Below are positions 37,744-46,185 of a DNA stretch of 64,000 bases, piece by piece; position 1 is the stretch's first letter, and the number at the start of each line of letters is the position of its first letter. The notes under the pieces were generated by a model. The model had not been told where the DNA came from. It saw only the letters and a list, made by a program, of their open reading frames with translations, and searched no databases. Origin of the DNA: Agrobacterium genomosp. 13 str. CFBP 6927 (GTDB lineage Bacteria > Pseudomonadota > Alphaproteobacteria > Rhizobiales > Rhizobiaceae); contig LT009757.1 in assembly GCA_900012615.1 (NCBI GenBank), positions 1,873,520-1,937,519 on the forward strand. Direction: 5' to 3'. The position numbers and the translations under genes were made by a program.

Positions 37744-39318
37744 ATGCGTCAGAATCTTGTGGCTGTCGATGTCGGTACGGCGAGCGCGCGCGCCGGGATT
37801 TTCGATCCGGCCGGCAGGCTTCTGGCCCGCTCCACCCATCCCATCCTGATGCAGAGGCCGCAGGAAAACCACGCCGAACATGATTCCACCGACATATGGA
37901 ACGCGGTCTGCATTGCGGTCAGGGCAGCGCTTGCCGATGCGGGTGTTTCACCGCAAAGCATAGCGGCAATCGGTTTCGACGCCACCTGCTCGCTCGTTAT
38001 CCGCGATGAAAGCGGAGAACCGGTTTCGGTTTCGGTGACCGGCAAAGACCGGTTCGATACGATCGTCTGGCTCGACCACCGGGCAATCGACGAGGCGGAC
38101 CGGCTGACGGCATCCGGCCACCGGGTGCTGGATTTTGCCGGCAGAAGCATGTCGCCGGAAATGCAAATGCCGAAGCTGATGTGGCTGAAGACGCATATGC
38201 CGGCAAGCTGGTCGCGCATGTCCTTCGCCTTCGATCTGGCGGATTTCCTCACATGGAAGGCGACCGGTTCCGCGAAGCGTTCAAATTGCACGCAGACGGC
38301 GAAGTGGAATTTCCTGGCGCAGGAAAATCCGGGCTGGCAGGCGGATTATCTCGAAATGGCCGGGCTCGGTGACCTGAAAGAACGGGCCGGGCTTCCCGAT
38401 ACCACGGTGATGCCGGGGGAGAGCATCGGTTCGCTGTCGCCGCAGGCCGCCGCAGATCTTGGTCTGGACACCGGCTGCCAGGTGGCGGCGGGCATGATCG
38501 ACGCCTATGCCGGTGCTCTCGGTGCTCTTGGCGGCTGCCTTTCGGCGGATGTGGGCCGGCATGTGGCGCTGATTGCCGGCACCTCGAGCTGCCTTGTCGC
38601 CATGTCTGAACGGCAGATGCCTGGTCACAGTCTCTGGGGTCCCTATTGGCAGGCGATCCTGCCCGGCCACTGGCTGGTGGAGGGTGGGCAATCGGCCACC
38701 GGTGCGCTGCTCGATCATATCGTGCGCATGCATGCGGCCGGCGGTGAGCCGGATATGGCCCTGCATGCCCGCATCGTTGCGCGGGTAACGGAGTTGCGCG
38801 CGCTTGAGGGCGAGGCCTTCGCCGATCGGTTGCATGTGTTGCCGGATTTCCATGGCAACCGCTCGCCGCTTGCCGATCCGCATGCGGTCGGCGTCATCAG
38901 CGGGCTGACGCTGGACACATCTTTCGACAGTCTCTGCCGTCTTTACTGGCGTACCGCCGTGGCGATCGCGCTCGGCGCGCGCCATGTGCTCGATGCCATG
39001 GAGCGTTTCGGTTATGCGGTCGAAAGCCTGCATGTCACCGGCGGGCACGTGAAAAACCAGCTCCTGATGGAGCTTTATGCCGATGTGACGGGCAAGCGCA
39101 TCGTGGTTCCCGCGACCGCCGATGCCGTTCTTCTCGGCACGGCGATGACGGCGGCGGCTGCCGGGGGCGTCCATGCGGGGCTTGCGGCGGCTGGTGCCGC
39201 CATGTATCCGGGCAATGCGGAAATTTCCGGGAATACGGCGCTTGCGCCCCGCTATGAGCGTGATTATCGCCGGTTTCTCGCCATGCACCGCCATCGCCAG
39301 GAGCTGGAAAGCCTCTGA
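37744..39318 (+). CDS. FGGY-family carbohydrate kinase, D-ribulokinase-like
   Basis: 524 residues from ATG 37744; a TTG 3 bases earlier is also possible. N-terminal phosphate loop VDVGTASARAGIFD, then NHAEHDSTDIW and IAAIGFDATCSLV. These are close to my recollection of the FGGY/YpCarbK branch, whose human member is a D-ribulokinase, rather than XylB. Later GTSSCLVAMS and GGHVKNQLLMELYADVTG match the FGGY ATP-binding lobe. It would phosphorylate a ketopentose made by the polyol dehydrogenases, opening a route to the pentose phosphate pathway. Xylulokinase activity is the alternative. Confidence 0.85.
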   Translation: MRQNLVAVDVGTASARAGIFDPAGRLLARSTHPILMQRPQENHAEHDSTDIWNAVCIAVRAALADAGVSPQSIAAIGFDATCSLVIRDESGEPVSVSVTGKDRFDTIVWLDHRAIDEADRLTASGHRVLDFAGRSMSPEMQMPKLMWLKTHMPASWSRMSFAFDLADFLTWKATGSAKRSNCTQTAKWNFLAQENPGWQADYLEMAGLGDLKERAGLPDTTVMPGESIGSLSPQAAADLGLDTGCQVAAGMIDAYAGALGALGGCLSADVGRHVALIAGTSSCLVAMSERQMPGHSLWGPYWQAILPGHWLVEGGQSATGALLDHIVRMHAAGGEPDMALHARIVARVTELRALEGEAFADRLHVLPDFHGNRSPLADPHAVGVISGLTLDTSFDSLCRLYWRTAVAIALGARHVLDAMERFGYAVESLHVTGGHVKNQLLMELYADVTGKRIVVPATADAVLLGTAMTAAAAGGVHAGLAAAGAAMYPGNAEISGNTALAPRYERDYRRFLAMHRHRQELESL

Positions 39319-39357
39319 TTTTCTGCAAAATGTTTGGCGATGGCGTCGCCGCATATT

Positions 39358-39475
39358 TCTTCTCCCCGGCGGGGAGAAGGTGGCCCGAAGGGTCGGATGA
39401 GGGGGCAAGCTCTCCGCATATCTCACCCTCACCCCCTCATCCCGCTGCCGCGGATTTCTCCCCGGCGGGGAGAGA
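39358..39475. repeat. CCCCGGCGGGG-type intergenic repeat
   Basis: Begins and ends with TTCTCCCCGGCGGGGAGA, itself a palindrome, and carries opposed arms GGTCGGATGAGGGGG and CCCCTCATCCC inside. Located between the convergent FGGY kinase and RpiR genes. A different repeat family from the RIME-like copies; it recalls elements common between rhizobial genes. It may work as a bidirectional terminator. Confidence 0.7.
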
Positions 39476-39519
39476 AAATACGCGGCACCCGCTCGATCCT
39501 TATGCCTGCAGGACGCCGC

Positions 39520-40446
39520 TCAGATGCCCAGCGAGCGCTTCAGGCCGGTGAGGTTTTTCATGCGCGTCCTGCGGGTCTCGTCCGCGCCGGCAATCAGGCT
39601 GCAAAGGGTGAATTCCATCAGCGCGACCAGTTGCAGCAAGCCCTGGCCGCCATTCTGGGCGTGCGGCATGGCAAGACAGATATCGGCGCTTTCAGGTCCC
39701 CATTCATAAAACCGGGTGGTGATGAGCAGGGTTCTGTAGCCGCTCTTGCGCGCCGTCGAAGACAGGCTCTGCAGCGGCGACAGGCTGCCGCCGCAATCCA
39801 TGAGGATGAGAAGGGCTTTTGCCGGGTCAAAATCCCATAGCGCGACATAAGCGGCGCTATCGCTGCCGAGATAATGGACCTGCCTGCGGTATTCCAGCAA
39901 CCGTCCGTGGAAGTGGCGGCCAGTGCCCATGCTTTCAGGGGATGTGGCCAGAAAAATATCGGGGGTGGAGGCGATCTCGTTCATTGCCAGACGCCAGATC
40001 GGCTGGGAGGTCATGTCGAAAGCGGTCTGGATGGCCTGAATCTGTTGTGACAGAAGCTGGGAAAACGGATTGGACTGTTCTCCACCTGCAATGGATACTG
40101 TTTGCTCCTCACCCCCCATTTCTTCCGCATGGCGCAGATCGGCGCGGATATCGCTGAATTGCCGGTATCCAAGCGAGCGCAGGAAGCGGCCGACCGTCAT
40201 CGGGCTGAGGCCGAGCTTCGCAGCCAGCGTCTGCGCCGTTTCGAATGGCAACTCGTCCAGATGCTCGATCAGATATTTGGCGATCTTGCGCTCGGAGGGT
40301 GTGCCAGCCTTCATGGCACGCGTGAGGTTCAACAGCAGCTTTTCCACCAACGCCTCATTCTTATGATTATTGAACGATGATGCATGCGCGCGCGCCAAAC
40401 AGCGTGCGAACCGCGTTTTGACGGTGGGGGAAGCTTTTCCGGCCAT
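39520..40446 (-). CDS. RpiR/MurR-family transcriptional regulator
   Basis: 308 residues from ATG 40446 (MAGKASPTVK); a GTG 9 bases upstream is an alternative. N-terminal HTH (SERKIAKYLIEHLDELPFETAQTLAAKLGLSPMTVGRFLRSLGY) after an unusually long leader of about 45 residues. It is followed by a SIS sugar-isomerase domain containing IFLATSPESMGTGRHFHGRLLEYR. SIS domains sense phosphosugars. It is convergent with the polyol operon and may respond to its intermediates, but a direct link is not shown. Confidence 0.87.
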   Translation of the reverse strand: MAGKASPTVKTRFARCLARAHASSFNNHKNEALVEKLLLNLTRAMKAGTPSERKIAKYLIEHLDELPFETAQTLAAKLGLSPMTVGRFLRSLGYRQFSDIRADLRHAEEMGGEEQTVSIAGGEQSNPFSQLLSQQIQAIQTAFDMTSQPIWRLAMNEIASTPDIFLATSPESMGTGRHFHGRLLEYRRQVHYLGSDSAAYVALWDFDPAKALLILMDCGGSLSPLQSLSSTARKSGYRTLLITTRFYEWGPESADICLAMPHAQNGGQGLLQLVALMEFTLCSLIAGADETRRTRMKNLTGLKRSLGI

Positions 40447-40646
40447 GTCCTCCACCGGACCGGAATGCGAATTATAATAGGTATTTTATTATATTTTAGA
40501 GATATCTTTTATTCAAGGGAAATTCCATCTGCGGTTTAATTCCAGGCAGTTGGCGGCTTGCTGTGGTTCTTGTACAGCCGACGGCAAGCTCCTATCTCTC
40601 GCTGGGTCAGAAAGTTTCAACGCAGGAAGCGGCAAGGGAGTTCCGA

Positions 40647-41384
40647 ATGATATTCGATGCGGCAAGGCTGGCGTTTCAAAATCTCTTTGCCGCCGAAACC
40701 CGGTCGGTTTTCTGGAAGGTTCTGGGGCTGACGCTTCTCGTGCTGGCGGCGCTGTGGTTCGCCATTCGGTCGATCTTCATCTATTTCGCCCTGCCGTGGG
40801 TGGATACGCTGATCCCCGGCGTGCCGGACTGGGCGGGCTGGCTGACCTTCGTTTTCGCCATTTTCGCCGGCATCGGACTTGCCCTGGCGCTGGCGCTGCT
40901 CATTTCGCCGGTCACCGCCGTCATTGCCGGCCTGTTTCTCGACGATGTCGCCGACGTGGTTGAGAAAAAGAACTATCCGAACGACCCACCGGGCAAGGCG
41001 ATGCCGGTGGGTGAGGCTGTTCTGTCGTCCATCAAGTTCTTCGGCGTCATCATTGCCGGCAACCTTGTCGCGCTGTTGCTGCTTCTGGTGCCGGGTATCA
41101 ATCTTATCGCGTTTTTTCTGGTGAACGGCTATCTGCTCGGCCGGGAATTCTTTGAGTTCGCGGCGATGCGTTTCCGCTCGCCCGCCGAAGCGAGGTTGTT
41201 CCGTTCAAAACACCGCACCACCGTCTTCATGGCAGGGCTGGTAATTGCGGCCTTCCTGGCGGTGCCGTTCCTCAACCTGTTGACGCCGCTGTTTGCCGCC
41301 TCGATGATGGTGCATTTGCACAAGGCCGTCAGCCGGCGCGATCCCTCATTCGCCGCCGGCCACACCGAACAGCTGCGCGGGTAA
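40647..41384 (+). CDS. EI24/CysZ-like integral membrane protein
   Basis: 245 residues from ATG 40647 with AAGGGAG upstream; the open frame starts earlier, at 40563, without support. Several hydrophobic helices: LGLTLLVLAALWFAIRSIFIYFALPWV, WLTFVFAIFAGIGLALALALLISPVTAVIAGLFLDDV and FFGVIIAGNLVALLLLLVPGINLIAFFLVNGYLLG. FLVNGYLLGREFFEFAAMR is the hallmark of the EI24 domain family that includes the sulfate transporter CysZ. Sulfate uptake is possible but unproven. Its 3' end overlaps the convergent nth gene by 39 bases. Confidence 0.85.
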   Translation: MIFDAARLAFQNLFAAETRSVFWKVLGLTLLVLAALWFAIRSIFIYFALPWVDTLIPGVPDWAGWLTFVFAIFAGIGLALALALLISPVTAVIAGLFLDDVADVVEKKNYPNDPPGKAMPVGEAVLSSIKFFGVIIAGNLVALLLLLVPGINLIAFFLVNGYLLGREFFEFAAMRFRSPAEARLFRSKHRTTVFMAGLVIAAFLAVPFLNLLTPLFAASMMVHLHKAVSRRDPSFAAGHTEQLRG

Positions 41385-42128
41385 TTCCACCAGCGGCGCC
41401 GGAATATCGAAGGTCTTTTCCGGCGACTTGCAGATATCGGCAATCACGCAGCGTTCGCATTCCGGCTTGCGCGCCTTGCAGCAATAACGCCCATGCAGGA
41501 TCAGCCAGTGATGGGCATGGAACAGATATTGTTCGGGAATGATGCGGATCAGCCGGTCTTCAACCTCGTCAGGGGTTTTGCCCGGCGCAAGACAGAGCCG
41601 GTTGGCGATGCGGAACACATGTGTATCCACCGCAAGCGTGGGCACGCCGAAGGCCATGGACATCACCACATTGGCCGTCTTGCGGCCCACACCCGGCAGC
41701 GTCACCAGCTCCTCGCGGGTTTTCGGCACCTCGCCGCCGAAATTGTCGATTAGCATCTGCGACAGGGCGATGACGTTTTTCGCCTTGTTGCGGTAAAGGC
41801 CGATGGTCTTGATATGGCCGATCAGTTCTTCCTCGCCGAGCGCCAGCATTTTTTCCGGCGTATCGGCCACCTTGAACAGTGCGCGTGTGGCCCGGTTCAC
41901 GCCCACATCGGTCGCCTGCGCGGAAAGCGCTACGGCTACCAGCAGGGTGAAGGGATTGGTATGTTCCAGCTCGCCTTTCGGCTCCGGCCGCTGAATGGAA
42001 AAACGCCGAAAGATCTCGGTGAGCTCGTCCTTCGAATAGGCCGTTTTCACCCGCGCCGGCTTGCGCGCGGATGCCGGATTTGACTTTTTCAATGTTTGGG
42101 TGCTGGATCGTTTTTTGGCGACTGTCAT
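41346..42128 (-). CDS. nth: Endonuclease III (DNA glycosylase/AP lyase)
   Basis: 260 residues. Helix-hairpin-helix LPGVGRKTANVV with catalytic K150 and catalytic D168 in AVDTHVFR. The 4Fe-4S ligands are C217-x6-C224-x2-C227-x5-C233. It removes oxidised pyrimidines in base excision repair. Compared with E. coli Nth (211 residues) it has a Lys/Arg/Ser-rich N-terminal extension of about 40 residues and a longer tail, the latter encoded in the overlap with the convergent CysZ-like gene. ATG 42128. Confidence 0.96.
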   Translation of the reverse strand: MTVAKKRSSTQTLKKSNPASARKPARVKTAYSKDELTEIFRRFSIQRPEPKGELEHTNPFTLLVAVALSAQATDVGVNRATRALFKVADTPEKMLALGEEELIGHIKTIGLYRNKAKNVIALSQMLIDNFGGEVPKTREELVTLPGVGRKTANVVMSMAFGVPTLAVDTHVFRIANRLCLAPGKTPDEVEDRLIRIIPEQYLFHAHHWLILHGRYCCKARKPECERCVIADICKSPEKTFDIPAPLVELPAQLFGVAGGE

Positions 42129-42165
42129 GGACTATCTATAGCCAGCCCGCCTTGAGGAAAGCAAC

Positions 42166-42648
42166 GTGGATACGCTCAACGACCAGCCGATTTTCGCGGC
42201 GGAACTCGTTCCGCACCGTTCGCTTGGCAGAAGGGGTTTCCGGCTGCTCCTGCTTTTCTCCGGGTTGGCCTGCCTTGTCTATGGCGGATTTTTCCTCGCC
42301 ACCGGGGCATGGCCGGTCGGCCTGTTCTTCGGGCTGGATTTCCTGCTGCTTTATGCCGCCTTCCGCGCCAATTACCGGGCGGCGAAGGCGCGGGAAGAGG
42401 TCAGCGTCTCGCGCACCAGCCTGTCGATCCGTAAATTTTCTCCCGCCGGGCGGATGGTGGAACATCGCTTCAATCCCTTCTGGGCGCGCTTCAGAGTGAG
42501 ACGGCATGACGAGATCGGCATCGTCTCCATGCATGTGACGGGTGAAGGCCGGGCGACCGATATCGGGTCGTTTCTCAATCCGGATGACCGGGAAAGTTTC
42601 GCCAAGGCGTTTGGCGGTGCGCTAGCGACTGTCAGGCGGCGGATGTGA
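42166..42648 (+). CDS. DUF2244 membrane protein
   Basis: 160 residues with GTG start at 42166, preceded by GAGGAAAG. Two adjacent hydrophobic helices (FRLLLLFSGLACLVYGGFFLAT and GLFFGLDFLLLYAAFRANY). A soluble beta-rich C-terminal domain with VSVSRTSLSIRKFSPAGR and ATDIGSFLNPDDRESFAKAFGGAL follows. This is the organisation of the DUF2244 family common in Alphaproteobacteria. No function known. Divergent from nth across 37 bases, a neighbourhood often conserved in rhizobia. Confidence 0.87.
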   Translation: MDTLNDQPIFAAELVPHRSLGRRGFRLLLLFSGLACLVYGGFFLATGAWPVGLFFGLDFLLLYAAFRANYRAAKAREEVSVSRTSLSIRKFSPAGRMVEHRFNPFWARFRVRRHDEIGIVSMHVTGEGRATDIGSFLNPDDRESFAKAFGGALATVRRRM

Positions 42649-42670
42649 ACGGATAATCCCGCTCACCACC

Positions 42671-42779
42671 TGTCATTCCGGCCCGGAATCCAGCCGACGC
42701 GCGTCTGCGCGGCGGGAAGGACTCCTTACAGCCCAAGGACTTGGGCTGGCTGGATACCGGCTCGAGGCCGGTATGACGG
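42671..42779. repeat. RIME-like intergenic repeat, copy 4
   Basis: Outer arms TGTCATTCCGG and CCGGTATGACGG, module CCGACGCGCGTCTGCGCGGCGG, and perfect AGCCCAAGGACTTGGGCT palindrome. Same orientation as copy 1. The left arm is shorter by several bases than in copies 5 and 6, showing decay of this copy. Confidence 0.75.
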
Positions 42780-42859
42780 TAGAAACGGAGCACCGCGCAA
42801 GAAACGGGTGGAGACGAAGTCGCTTTAATGGTTTTCTCTTACCCGTTAGGAGATTTGCG

Positions 42860-43732
42860 ATGAACGCCAATATTACGCTGAACGAAGACATCACCCCCAT
42901 CGGAACGGATTACGACACGGTGCGCGGGGTTATCGAGCTTTTGACGCTGGATTATCGCGAGCAGCCCTCCCTCGAAGCCATAGCCGCAGAGCTCGGCCAG
43001 TCGCCGACGCAATTGCAGAAGACCTTCACCCGCTGGGCCGGCCTTTCGCCCAAGGCATTCCTGCAGGCCGTAACGCTCGATCATGCCAAGCGGCTGTTGC
43101 GCGAAGAGGATTTGCCGCTGCTGGAAACCTCGATCGAGGTCGGCATGTCGGGGCCTGGACGTCTGCACGATCTGTTCGTCACCCATGAGGCCATGTCGCC
43201 CGGCGAATGGAAGGCCAAGGGCGGCGGGCTGACGATCCGTTACGGTTTCCACACCTCGCCCTTCGGGCTTGCGCTGGTCATGGTGACCGATCGTGGCCTT
43301 GCCGGCTGCGCCTTTGCCGATCCGGGTGAGGAAAGGGCCTGTTTCGAGGACATGGCCGGCCGCTGGCCGAATGCGGACTATGTCGAGGATCGCGAAGCGA
43401 CCGCGCCCTATGCCGCCCGCATCTTCGATCCGTCCATGTGGTCGGCGGACAGGCCGTTGCGCGTCGTGCTGCTCGGCACGGATTTTCAGGTGCGTGTCTG
43501 GGAAAGCCTCCTGAAAATCCCGATGGGCCGCGCCGTCACCTATTCGCACATCGCCTGCGATATCGGCCAGCCCACCGCGTCGCGTGCGGTCGGTGCGGCG
43601 GTCGGCGCCAACCCGGTGTCCTTCGTCGTTCCATGCCATCGCGCCGTGGGTAAAAGCGGGGCTCTGACGGGGTATCACTGGGGCCTGACCCGGAAGCGCG
43701 CGATGCTCGGCTGGGAAACGGGGAAGGTGTGA
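42860..43732 (+). CDS. AraC-HTH / methylated-DNA-cysteine S-methyltransferase fusion (Ada-like, no zinc domain)
   Basis: 290 residues from ATG 42860 with TTAGGAG upstream. Residues 20-118 form an AraC-type helix-turn-helix region (IAAELGQSPTQLQKTFTRWAGLSPKAF). Residues 125-290 form an O6-alkylguanine transferase domain with active-site C259 in VVPCHRAVG. The N-terminal Ada module that takes methyl groups from phosphotriesters through a zinc-bound cysteine is absent, so this is a two-domain Ada variant. It repairs O6-methylguanine; how it senses damage for regulation, if at all, is open. Confidence 0.9.
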   Translation: MNANITLNEDITPIGTDYDTVRGVIELLTLDYREQPSLEAIAAELGQSPTQLQKTFTRWAGLSPKAFLQAVTLDHAKRLLREEDLPLLETSIEVGMSGPGRLHDLFVTHEAMSPGEWKAKGGGLTIRYGFHTSPFGLALVMVTDRGLAGCAFADPGEERACFEDMAGRWPNADYVEDREATAPYAARIFDPSMWSADRPLRVVLLGTDFQVRVWESLLKIPMGRAVTYSHIACDIGQPTASRAVGAAVGANPVSFVVPCHRAVGKSGALTGYHWGLTRKRAMLGWETGKV

Positions 43733-43807
43733 TTGGATTGATTATCTTTTCCGATCTGACTTAGATCTCTTTGATCTAGGCGCATATTGCACGGGTTCTT
43801 CATATGC

Positions 43808-43885
43808 GACGTCATCCTCGGGCTTGACCCGAGGATCCACGACCAAGCCGCTTGTGGATCCTCGCCTCAAGGGCGAGGATGACGG
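43808..43885. repeat. Short inverted repeat of the CATCCTCGGG family, copy 2
   Basis: Arms GACGTCATCCTCGGGCTTGA and, inverted, GGGCGAGGATGAC, about 78 bases in all, with a second nested pair GATCCAC/GTGGATC. Lies between convergent ada-like and SorC genes. The right arm has drifted (CTCGCCTCAAGGGCGAGG in place of CTCGGGTCAAGCCCGAGG), but the change is compensated locally. Confidence 0.7.
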
Positions 43886-43920
43886 GGGGCGAACATTGCC
43901 CGCGAATGGCCTGACGAGAC

Positions 43921-44919
43921 TTAAACCAGTTCCATCAACGCCCGCGCCGCCGCCTCGTCTGTTATCAGCGTATTGCAGCCGATCCGCTTGATCGTGGCCC
44001 GGATGGCGATGGCGCGGTGGGCGCCGCCGGAGGCCAGCACGATGTGTTTTGCCTTACGTAGCGTATCGAGATCGATCGCCATGGCGCGCTGGTTGATCGG
44101 GTGATCGACCGAGCGGCCTTCGGCATCGATGAAGTTGAACATGGTGTCGCAGACGCAGCCGGCATCGATGAGTTCCTGCAGCGTCGCCTTGGAAATGAAA
44201 CCTTCCGACAACGAGGTCGAATGCGGGCCGATATCGCCGCAGGAGACGATGGCGAGATCGAGCGTTTCGGCGAGATCGTAAAGCGTCGCAAGCCCGCATT
44301 TTTCGATCAGCGCCCGTTTTGTCTCGACGGAATCCACCAGAAGCGGCGCAAGGAACATGTAACATTCCGCCCCGAGCGCGCTCGCCAGCCGCCAGGTGTA
44401 ATCGAGCGGGTTGGTCTGGTGCACGGCGACGATGCCGCCGAGCAGCGACACGACCTTGCAATTTTCCCGGCGCGGCGGGCGGAAGCTGGAAAGCGAAGCG
44501 GTCATGGTGCGGCCCCAGCCGACGCCGATGGTGGCCTCGTTCGGCACCGCTTCGGAGAGAAATTGCCCGAGCGCCAGCCCGACGGCCTTTGCTGTGCCTT
44601 CGGCGTTCGCTTTATCCGGGGATGGGCCGGGGGAAGGGATGATCACCGCCTCGTCCAGCCCATAAGCCGCCTCCAGCTGGCCGGCCAGCTCGACGAAATC
44701 CTCGATGCCTTCGTTGATCCAGATCTGCACTTCGGAGCGCTTCATCGCCTCGTCCAGAAGGCGGATGACGGTGGAGCGGCTGATGCCGAGTTTTTCCGCG
44801 ACGTCTTTCTGCGTCATGCCCTGATTATAATAAAGCCATGCGGCGCGTAGCCGCAGAGACGCCGCTTCCGAATAGGCCGTATGGGTTTCTCTTCTCAGTT
44901 TCGCCACGGTTTCCGCCAT
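43921..44919 (-). CDS. SorC-family sugar-binding transcriptional regulator, divergent from transaldolase
   Basis: 332 residues. HTH in LYYNQGMTQKDVAEKLGISRSTVIRLLDEAM (about residues 30-60), then the effector domain with ATIGVGWGRTMTASLSSF and KVVSLLGGIVAVHQTNP. Same family as the regulator at 29339 but clearly a different branch. It reads away from tal across a 195-base gap containing a small palindrome and a promoter, so tal and itself are the likely targets. Effector probably a phosphorylated sugar. Confidence 0.87.
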   Translation of the reverse strand: MAETVAKLRRETHTAYSEAASLRLRAAWLYYNQGMTQKDVAEKLGISRSTVIRLLDEAMKRSEVQIWINEGIEDFVELAGQLEAAYGLDEAVIIPSPGPSPDKANAEGTAKAVGLALGQFLSEAVPNEATIGVGWGRTMTASLSSFRPPRRENCKVVSLLGGIVAVHQTNPLDYTWRLASALGAECYMFLAPLLVDSVETKRALIEKCGLATLYDLAETLDLAIVSCGDIGPHSTSLSEGFISKATLQELIDAGCVCDTMFNFIDAEGRSVDHPINQRAMAIDLDTLRKAKHIVLASGGAHRAIAIRATIKRIGCNTLITDEAAARALMELV

Positions 44920-44963
44920 TCTTTATTAGCGACCGAGTATCGCAGGCGTGAAACTTATGTCAA

Positions 44964-45011
44964 TTGCGATGCGCAAATGTCTTGACTTTTGGCCCTGTCG
45001 CTTGCGATAGT
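44964..45011 (+). promoter_or_regulatory. tal: tal promoter with adjacent palindrome
   Basis: TTGACT at 44982-44987 and GATAGT at 45006-45011 (18-base spacing) form a plausible promoter about 100 bases before tal. Immediately upstream is TTGCG-ATG-CGCAA (44964-44976), a perfect 5-base inverted repeat; its half-site TTGCGAT recurs at the -10 (45003-45009). A regulator such as the divergent SorC protein could bind here. Confidence 0.45.
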
Positions 45012-45114
45012 CGGAGCCGGACAGAACCGCGATTTCGGCCTTGGGCGCACCCATGGTGCGGGAACGAAAAGACGGCTTGGCAAGTTTTGAAGAGATCATG
45101 AAGGATCATTCGGT

Positions 45115-46080
45115 ATGACGTCTAAACTCGAACAACTTCGCGCCATCACCACGGTCGTTGCCGATACCGGCGATATCGAGGCGGTTGCGCGCCTGAAGCC
45201 GGTGGATTGCACCACCAACCCCACCATCGTTCTGAAAGCTCTCGGCACCCCGGCCTTTGCCGATGCGGTGAAGGAAGCCGTCGCCTGGGGCAAGAAGCAG
45301 GGCGGCCAGTCCGACGCCGTCGTCGCTGCCGTTGCCGATCGTCTCGCCATTTCCGTGGGTGCGGCTCTCGCCGGCCTCGTTCCGGGCCGTGTGTCGACCG
45401 AAGTCGATGCCGACCTTTCCTTCGACACCGAAGCCTCCATCACTAAGGCGCGACACATCATTGCCGCCTATAAGGAGCGCGGCATCGAGCGTGAACGCAT
45501 CCTCATCAAGCTCGCTTCCACCTGGGAAGGCATCAAGGCCGCCGAGGTTCTCCAGTCCGAAGGTATCGACTGCAACCTGACGCTGCTCTTCTCGCAGGCC
45601 CAGGCGATTGCCTGCGCCGAAGCCAAGGTCTTCCTCATCTCGCCCTTCGTCGGCCGTATTCTCGACTGGTACAAGAAGTCCACCGGTGAGACCTACACCG
45701 CCGAGACCGATCCGGGCGTCGTGTCGGTGCGCAGCATCTACAATTATTACAAGGCCAATGGCATCAGCACCGTCGTCATGGGGGCCTCCTTCCGCAATGT
45801 CGGTGAAATCGAAGCGCTGGCCGGTTGCGACCGCCTGACGATCAGCCCGGCGCTGCTGGAAGAGCTGGACAAGGACAGCGGCAAGCTGGAGCGCAAGCTT
45901 TCGCCTGACAATATCAAGGCCGAGCCGCTGCAGTCGCTTGACGAAAAGGCATTCCGCTGGGCGCTCAACGAAGATGCGATGGCCACCGAGAAGCTTTCGG
46001 AAGGCATCCGCCTGTTCGCCAAGGATTTGGTGACGCTGCGCGAGATGGTCCGCAAGGAACTGACGCTGGCGGCCGCCTGA
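45115..46080 (+). CDS. tal: Transaldolase
   Basis: 321 residues, class TalB-like length. The Schiff-base lysine is K132 in [11 protein letters not shown], the same number as in E. coli TalB, with [12 protein letters not shown] near residue 31 and [13 protein letters not shown] following. It moves a dihydroxyacetone unit between sugar phosphates in the non-oxidative pentose phosphate pathway. GAAGGATCATTCGGT precedes the ATG. It is followed by two stem-loop terminators. It fits with the pentulose-forming polyol operon encoded earlier in the window, but this gene is needed for general metabolism as well. Confidence 0.95.
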   Translation: MTSKLEQLRAITTVVADTGDIEAVARLKPVDCTTNPTIVLKALGTPAFADAVKEAVAWGKKQGGQSDAVVAAVADRLAISVGAALAGLVPGRVSTEVDADLSFDTEASITKARHIIAAYKERGIERERILIKLASTWEGIKAAEVLQSEGIDCNLTLLFSQAQAIACAEAKVFLISPFVGRILDWYKKSTGETYTAETDPGVVSVRSIYNYYKANGISTVVMGASFRNVGEIEALAGCDRLTISPALLEELDKDSGKLERKLSPDNIKAEPLQSLDEKAFRWALNEDAMATEKLSEGIRLFAKDLVTLREMVRKELTLAAA

Positions 46081-46087
46081 TAAAAGG

Positions 46088-46112
46088 AAGGGGAACCATC
46101 CCGGTTCCCCTT
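46088..46112 (+). terminator. Stem-loop directly after tal
   Basis: Perfect 10-base stem AAGGGGAACC (46088-46097) and GGTTCCCCTT (46103-46112), loop ATCCC, followed by GCGTTT. Seven bases after the tal stop. Confidence 0.75.
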
Positions 46113-46143
46113 GCGTTTACACCACATAAATCTCCAGTCATGC

Positions 46144-46178
46144 AAAAACGCGATCGGATCCCTGCCGGTCGCGTTTTT
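46144..46178. terminator. Bidirectional terminator between tal and the IclR gene
   Basis: Perfect 10-base stem AAAAACGCGA (46144-46153) and TCGCGTTTTT (46169-46178), with inner CGG/CCG pairs. A and T runs on the two sides let it serve tal on plus and the IclR-family gene on minus. Confidence 0.8.
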
Positions 46179-46185
46179 GTGTGTT

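Noticed and set aside
44964..44976. TTGCG-ATG-CGCAA upstream of tal as a MUR box
   Set aside because: Spacer is 3 bases and arms 5, not the 6-N5-6 architecture of the two sit boxes, and transaldolase has no metal-uptake context.
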